From Mytilus californianus (lineage: Eukaryota > Mollusca > Bivalvia > Mytilida > Mytilidae), in NCBI RefSeq assembly GCF_021869535.1, contig NW_026262712.1, positions 111,597,640 to 111,661,639 on the forward strand: 64,000 nt of DNA. Reading direction: 5' to 3'. Every line of letters begins with the position of its first letter. The stretch's first letter is position 1. The translations under genes were made by a program, and so were the position numbers. Below, piece after piece: positions 58,980 through 64,000 of this stretch. The notes beneath the pieces were generated by a model. That model had not been told where the DNA came from, made no database searches, and worked only from the letters and a program-made list of their open reading frames with translations.

Positions 58980-59760
58980 TCGCACGAATTTCTTAAAGCA
59001 AAATTTGAAACCCTTAAATGATTTGTTTAAGGATTTTTTTTTCGTGAAACAATTCTTTCAATCCATACCCACACTTGAATCATTAAAAACATGTTGCATC
59101 TCCATATTGACGAGACTAAGCAATGAAAATCTGAATCAGGCCATAAGAATATTACAGGTAGGAATACGTGATGGTGCTGTTTTCAGACACAATTTCACGT
59201 CAGAAACTCGTTTTACTGTCCTAACAACAACGGTACAGGCAGACAGAATTTGTTGATGACCATCCATGACCAGATCAATATGTAGTGACAACGCAACGTC
59301 AATAAAATTTGATTATGCAACGTCATTTGCGAGACTTGTTTACGGCTGCAACGTCAACAGCTAATCAAGTCGACGAATGCAATGGCAGACAGATTCATGC
59401 CAAAAATGTTTCCCATATACTGAAATGCCAAAGAATCACCTGCAGAAAAAAAAACATTTGAGGCTTTAAAATTTAAACAACTTAATTGCTAAAACACACT
59501 GTAATGCATGGCACAGAGGAAACATCAGAAGGTACAAAACAGAACTCAAAACATGCCCAACAGAATTGGTTGACCTTTCTGACATTCATTTTGACGTTGG
59601 TTTGCAGGCAGTCATTACATTCGACGGTGACACATCCATTGATAAGGGGAAAACCAGGGTTTCAGTGCATACCACATGATTTAAACTTTAAAAATGACGT
59701 CATGAGTTCAACTTTGGAACTGCAAACTTTATTCAGACAATTAAAAAATGAATAAAATTT
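58980..59760 (+). pseudogene. Coding-like remnant, family not recognised
   Basis: 59005-59256 encodes SIPTLESLKTC, NENLNQAIRILQVGIRDGAV and FTVLTTTVQADRIC. Around 59500-59668, a different frame from the longest ORF reads RRYKTELKTCPTELVDLSDI and then FDGDTSIDKGKTRVS. Both stretches have protein-like composition, unlike the surrounding AT-rich ORFs. Stops and frame changes between them point to a decayed gene or element ORF. I cannot assign a function. Confidence 0.3.
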
Positions 59761-59924
59761 ATATTTATACATTTATTTTACAAAAATTGCCTATTTGAAA
59801 ATGGGAATAAAAAAGAATAATCAAGTGTTGCGTTTTTAAAGTCCGTCAGTATATGTCATGTTCTCTCAGACTAAAGTATCAATCAGTTTACGTCCAACGG
59901 GTTAAGAATAAAAACGTCAGTAGT

Positions 59925-60480
59925 TTGTAATTTAGTGGTTGTCATTGATTCATGTCTGTCGTTTTTGTTTTTGTATAATGTTCTTTAGTTTTCCCGTTGA
60001 ATTGCTTCATATTTTTCATGTCGGGGACTTTTATAGACGACGTTACGATATGGTTTGCTCTCACTGTTGGAGGCGTATGCGCTCGATGACCAATAATTCC
60101 TTATATCGACGTCATTTGACTATGGTGAATAGTTGTCGTATTGGCTACCACAGTACATTTCCTTATTTTATATTAACATTCTGTGATACCCATGATCTTC
60201 TGCAATACGTTATCTTATAAAAAAGAAGATGTGGTATGATTGCCAATGAGACAACTCTCCACAAAAGACCAAATGACACAGAAATTAACAGCTATAGGTC
60301 ACCGTACGGCCTTCAACAATGAGCAAAGCCCATACCGCATAGTCAGCTATAAAAGACCCCCGAATTTGTCTGTTACGCTCATGTTTTCCCCAAACGGACT
60401 GAGTCTTTCTACGTTATTTGGTCTATGGATGAGAGTTTTTGTCTCATTGGCAATAATACCACATATCTTACATTTATATT
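59925..60480. repeat. Two B repeat copies in opposite orientation
   Basis: 59930-60140 reads in tail sense ('tttagtggttgtcattgatt', 'ttcatgtcggggactttta'). 60222-60360 is inverted ('agatgtggtatgattgccaa', 'accgtacggccttcaacaat'), followed by another tail-sense end at 60425-60470 ('ttgtctcattggcaataata'). The 80-93-aa ORFs here are repeat shadows. Confidence 0.7.
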
Positions 60481-60489
60481 GAGCTTTTT

Positions 60490-61970
60490 GTGTAAAAGTT
60501 TAATTATTTTTCTGATTCTTCAGTTTTTATTTTTTTATTTTAATAGTATTAGTATCACACAATAAATTTATTGCTTAGTTCGAATTAACAATATTCATGT
60601 GAATAATAGATGCTAACCCCGTTTTGGTTTGTTTTATTTTGCTACTGAATCTTGAGTTTTCTGTATAGTATTTGTCATTGCTTTTCTGACAGGCTTTTCA
60701 AAATATTTTGACAATGCTTTTACTAATCTTTAATTTTAAAACAAATGATTTTTTATCAAATATTACAAAAATTGCGCATTTCGAATCTATTAAGTAAATG
60801 CTAATCATGTACTGGCAAGTGTCCGTTTACCAGTACGTTAACGTATCCGTTTATTTGAGGTTTTAACGGAACATTTAACGGACACGTGAACGGTGCGTTT
60901 ATTAACGGGGGCTTTGTATATATGAATGAAAATGAATGGAAACTTAACAGAGATAACAACGGGGCTATTAATTAACGGGTGCTTTGTGAATATGCATCCA
61001 TTTGTCGTTTCGGTTTAATTATTGTAAGGTTATTGCCTGCTTGATTCAGCCCCACACCAACTTTTTGTTATATAAATATTAATTTCTTCCCGTTCATCGC
61101 GCAGATTTTAATGTCTTAATGAAAGAATTGTTCAACAGTTTCTTGGTATTAAATGTAATCAAATGTAAACAGATGCATGCATTTTGTTATATACCTTGCA
61201 ATTAAGGGGTTCAAAATATTTGTATTTTTAAAAACCAAAGGTACATTTCAAGGTTTTTTAAAGATTGTTGTCAGTTAAATCAACTATGTTAAACTCTCAG
61301 TTTATGGTGAAACAAGCATTATCAAATACTGCTCAGCATGAAATTGACTGTGTAATAGTTAGTGGCTGGATTAAATCAAGTGTTTCCTTGATAGCATAGA
61401 CCTAACGGTACGAATTTTACTTCACCAGATGCGCATTTCCAAATTGCATATGGTATATTCAGAACGTTTTGAATAAATTAGAAAATAATGTAACACTTTG
61501 TAAAAAAATTGCGTGTGATCAATAACAGAAATGCCGTAGTATTGAAAATCCAGACACAGATCTGAATTACACTTTTATAATTAAAATTTTAAAAGATTTC
61601 TGCCTATCAAAAGCTACTTTATTGTCTCAGACCTAACACACGATTGTATAAGGTAAACACCGTTTTTGCAATACTAAGTAAGTTGTCCTATAGTAGGTTG
61701 TATTTTATTTCCAGGTTGGAGCGTTTCTGCAATACATGCAAAGAGGGACTTAAAAGAAATCATCAATTTTGTTATTTATTTGTCTTTGCAGCAGTTAATA
61801 TAAACAGTCGCAAAGAAAAATGTACTCCTGAATACTAAACAAAATCCACCTCAAGCCGGAAGATCTATGGCGTTTTGTAATTTACCATTCATATTTTCTT
61901 TAATATGTTATATTGTTAGACTATTATTACCCCATGATATCTTTTTCTCTTTTGTTTTGTATCATATATT
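60490..61970. other. No gene recognised
   Basis: AT-rich DNA upstream of paralog 5. 60800-60990 has several 'aacgg(a/g)' / 'cgttaacg' motifs. A short piece of repeat D-like sequence ('cttcaccagatgcgcatttc') is near 61423. No exon is seen. Confidence 0.4.
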
Positions 61971-62029
61971 TTAGATAGATGAACCAATAAATTTTCCTTT
62001 TGTTACAGTGTAGACTAAGAGTGACACAC

Positions 62030-62203
62030 AACTTTAAACTTGATTGGACACAAGTAAAAAGTAGGTGGATCAAGTTATTAATGAAATTAACAAGTGGCCA
62101 AGTATATATAGATTGAAATAATAAATCATCAAAGATTTTAGGCTTGTGATTTCAGCAGGTTTTGAAGTAACCGACAACAGCAACATTTATTTATACCAAA
62201 CAG
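62030..62203 (+). promoter_or_regulatory. Promoter and non-coding first exon of paralog 5
   Basis: TATATATA at 62103-62110 sits in 'caagtatata' as in paralog 2. The leader exon starts near 62135 and ends CCAAACAG at 62203 before GTACTA. Upstream 'cttgattggacacaagtaa' and downstream 'ttatgaggct' are shared with 12990-13150. Confidence 0.6.
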
Positions 62204-62676
62204 GTACTATTTCGAAATTATGAGGCTATTTGTGGTTCTTTGGGTTTTTTTCTAAAACAAAATGTTTTATTTGTGCATTGTACTTTTTTAAATTAACAAA
62301 CGCAAATAATTCATGATAGTCTTTTCTTTTTGTTTACTAACTGGGTGTAAAAAAGTAAATAAATTATAAAATTAGTATGTCTGTTTATATTTCATATAGT
62401 ACATGCTTCTTCTTATGAAAAGAGGTTATTATAATTTTTAACCTTTCGTTTCCTTTGAATTACCGGTACGGGTCTTTTTTCTTCAAAAATGTGTGTGTGT
62501 TTCCTTTTTGAATTTATAATTGTCAATGAGTTGTTATATTGTAAATAATTTGATTCTTATTGATATTTTTATCTTGTTATTTATTGTTGTTATTATATTT
62601 AATTAAATTGCGTCCGGTTTCTTCTTTTTTCATCTTTTTTTATATTTCATTTTGTAAATTTTGTTTCTTTGTACAG

Positions 62677-62756
62677 AGTTAAAACCACAAGAATGTACAC
62701 CCTGTCTGTCATTACTCTTAGTATTTGCCTTTTGTCTATTATCATGATCATGCAAG
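62677..62756 (+). CDS. Paralog 5, signal-peptide exon (gene continues past window end)
   Basis: The exon follows TTTGTACAG, with the ATG at 62693-62695. It encodes MYTLSVITLSICLLSIIMIM plus Q and one base of the next codon, ending at 62756 before GTAAGA. It matches the paralog 2 exon 14370-14449 (MYRLSNITTIICFVSIGMIM) in length, phase 1 donor and 5' context. It is a typical cleavable signal sequence. Intron 2 runs to the window end and carries 'gaaatccgatgaggt' (63412), also present in the paralog 2 intron (16088), so the locus is a full genomic duplicate. The Cys exons and GPI-like tail would lie beyond base 64000; this is inference. Confidence 0.6.
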
Positions 62757-63605
62757 GTAAGATATATTTTCTTTAGATCTGTGTTGTTTCTGTCAGTAAA
62801 AATGAAATACTTTGATTTCAAATAAAAATAAATAGAACCTTTTTCACAAATGAATTCATTCAACAATAGGTTGTGCTAAGACATTGCGAGTAACGATGAA
62901 TTCAAAGGAGTTGAGAATGCGTAGAAGAAATTAGTTTCTTGCATTTTCTACTTTATTTTTATAAAAAAAAAAAGGCCAATGTTCAATATAACGAACATAA
63001 TAACTTATCCAAGATTTCAAATATGGAACAATGTTCAATTCGTGATCGATCAAAATTAACAATTAACGTATCTGTTTTATTCGACTTCTAATTGCTTCTT
63101 GGTACTTTCTAATGTTTATGTAAGGATAGGCCTAAACTAATTAATTTTAATAAAAATTGGTAAATAAAAATACAAAACAAACAATTTATGTAATATTTCT
63201 ATCAATTGTGTGATGACTGCGATATACGAAATTAGGGAGATACTTGTTTACAATGTTCAAATTTCATCAATGGATTAAAAAAATACAAATTAAGGTAAAA
63301 AAAAAACTCAATGAGCATGAATTCCAAAAGCAGTAAATCTGGTCGCATCGACAGGGTAAGCGTTTCCTGGTATGGATACATCACACTAGAAAGTTTAACA
63401 ATGCAAGTTTGAAATCCGATGAGGTTCTATTCTTCAGACGGTATACTAGGATTTTTTTTAAGAATAAAACTATTATGATTCATTTATCATTCCGTGCGAA
63501 AATTTATAGTCATGAAAAAGAAACTTATTATCATAAAGGTACAGGGTCCTTTTTTTAGGAACACATCTTAAGACTTGGCTCGTCTATTTTGAGAAACCCG
63601 TTGCA

Positions 63606-63778
63606 GTGGCGGATTCAGGGGGGTTTGGGGGGGGGGGGGGGGGTAGTTCAGGGGATTGGATCCTCCTTTTTTTTTACCAATAATTTTTTTGAACGTAGAC
63701 ATATGGTAAGAAACCCCCCCCCCCCCCTTTTATCCTGGGTTGGAACCCCCCTTTTTAAAAATGATTGAATCCGCCCCT
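63606..63778. mobile_element. Small inverted-repeat element with hAT-like ends (possible MITE)
   Basis: The left end GCAGTGGCGGATTCA (63604-63618) and the inverted right end GCAGGGGCGGATTCA differ by one base. The interior has a G-run and a complementary C-run (63623-63642, 63714-63727), so it could fold. CAGTGGCGGAT-type ends are seen in hAT elements. An 8-bp target duplication is not evident. Confidence 0.5.
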
Positions 63779-64000
63779 GCGTTATTATATTTCATTTTAA
63801 ACTTCGAATTTCGTCATGTTTCGTTGACATTATAGTGTTATTATTTAGTACCGTTCATTGCAAATCCTTGCACTGTTTGTTGTGCATTTTTACAACTCAA
63901 AGCCGATCAATATGGTCAAAATATGTATATAACATAACAATACTGCTTGACAACTTCCAAAGCTTGTTTAATCAAGTACTACAACTTTTTAAGGAAAATT

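Overview
The window is an AT-rich, intron- and transposon-dominated piece of animal nuclear DNA. The dispersed repeats and the Penelope-like reverse-transcriptase fragments look like those I know from marine mussels (Mytilus, Bivalvia). The species assignment rests on recall, not on a search. There is no rRNA, functional tRNA, CRISPR or operon structure, and no long host gene. Most long ORFs are shadows of repeats.

The host content is a same-strand (+) cluster of small, multi-exon paralogous genes that I cannot assign to a named family. Each is built from a non-coding first exon behind a TATA box, a signal-peptide exon (MYxLS...), two exons each carrying a Cys unit (C-x7-C-x18-C in the best copy), and a last exon reading GAGS plus a hydrophobic tail that looks like a GPI-attachment signal. 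Copies: (1) 443-2429, 5' end outside the window, one in-frame TAA; (2) 13038-22577, complete, a 106-residue ORF over four coding exons; (3) 26862-28633, 5' exons not found, broken; (4) 41790-41863, last exon only, carried on a ~1.2 kb segmental duplication of the copy-2 3' end; (5) 62103 to beyond the window end, promoter, leader exon and signal-peptide exon only.

The rest is mobile DNA. The intron between coding exons 1 and 2 of copy 2 holds an antisense, nearly full-length but decayed Penelope-like element whose GIY-YIG endonuclease lies N-terminal to the reverse transcriptase, the permuted order reported for Naiad-type elements. Other fragments of such elements lie at 7.0-8.1, 23.1-25.4, 39.9, 42.4, 46.3-47.8 and 48.3-48.7 kb. 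A 3.5 kb TTAA-flanked DNA transposon (42787-46317) with a decayed DDE-type transposase and a divergent Cys-containing ORF sits in an older repeat whose empty site can be read elsewhere in the window. A second TTAA-flanked element with perfect 17-bp inverted repeats spans 32690-37373 and contains several tandem arrays. Other repeats include tRNA-derived SINE-like units (4.1-4.9 kb, partly as an inverted pair), a triplicated ~540-bp repeat (2.5-4.0 kb), a possible hAT-like MITE (63.6 kb) and several microsatellites.

Functionally, only copy 2 and probably copy 5 could make protein here. The other copies look like decayed duplicates, a birth-and-death pattern in a small secreted or surface-anchored gene family.
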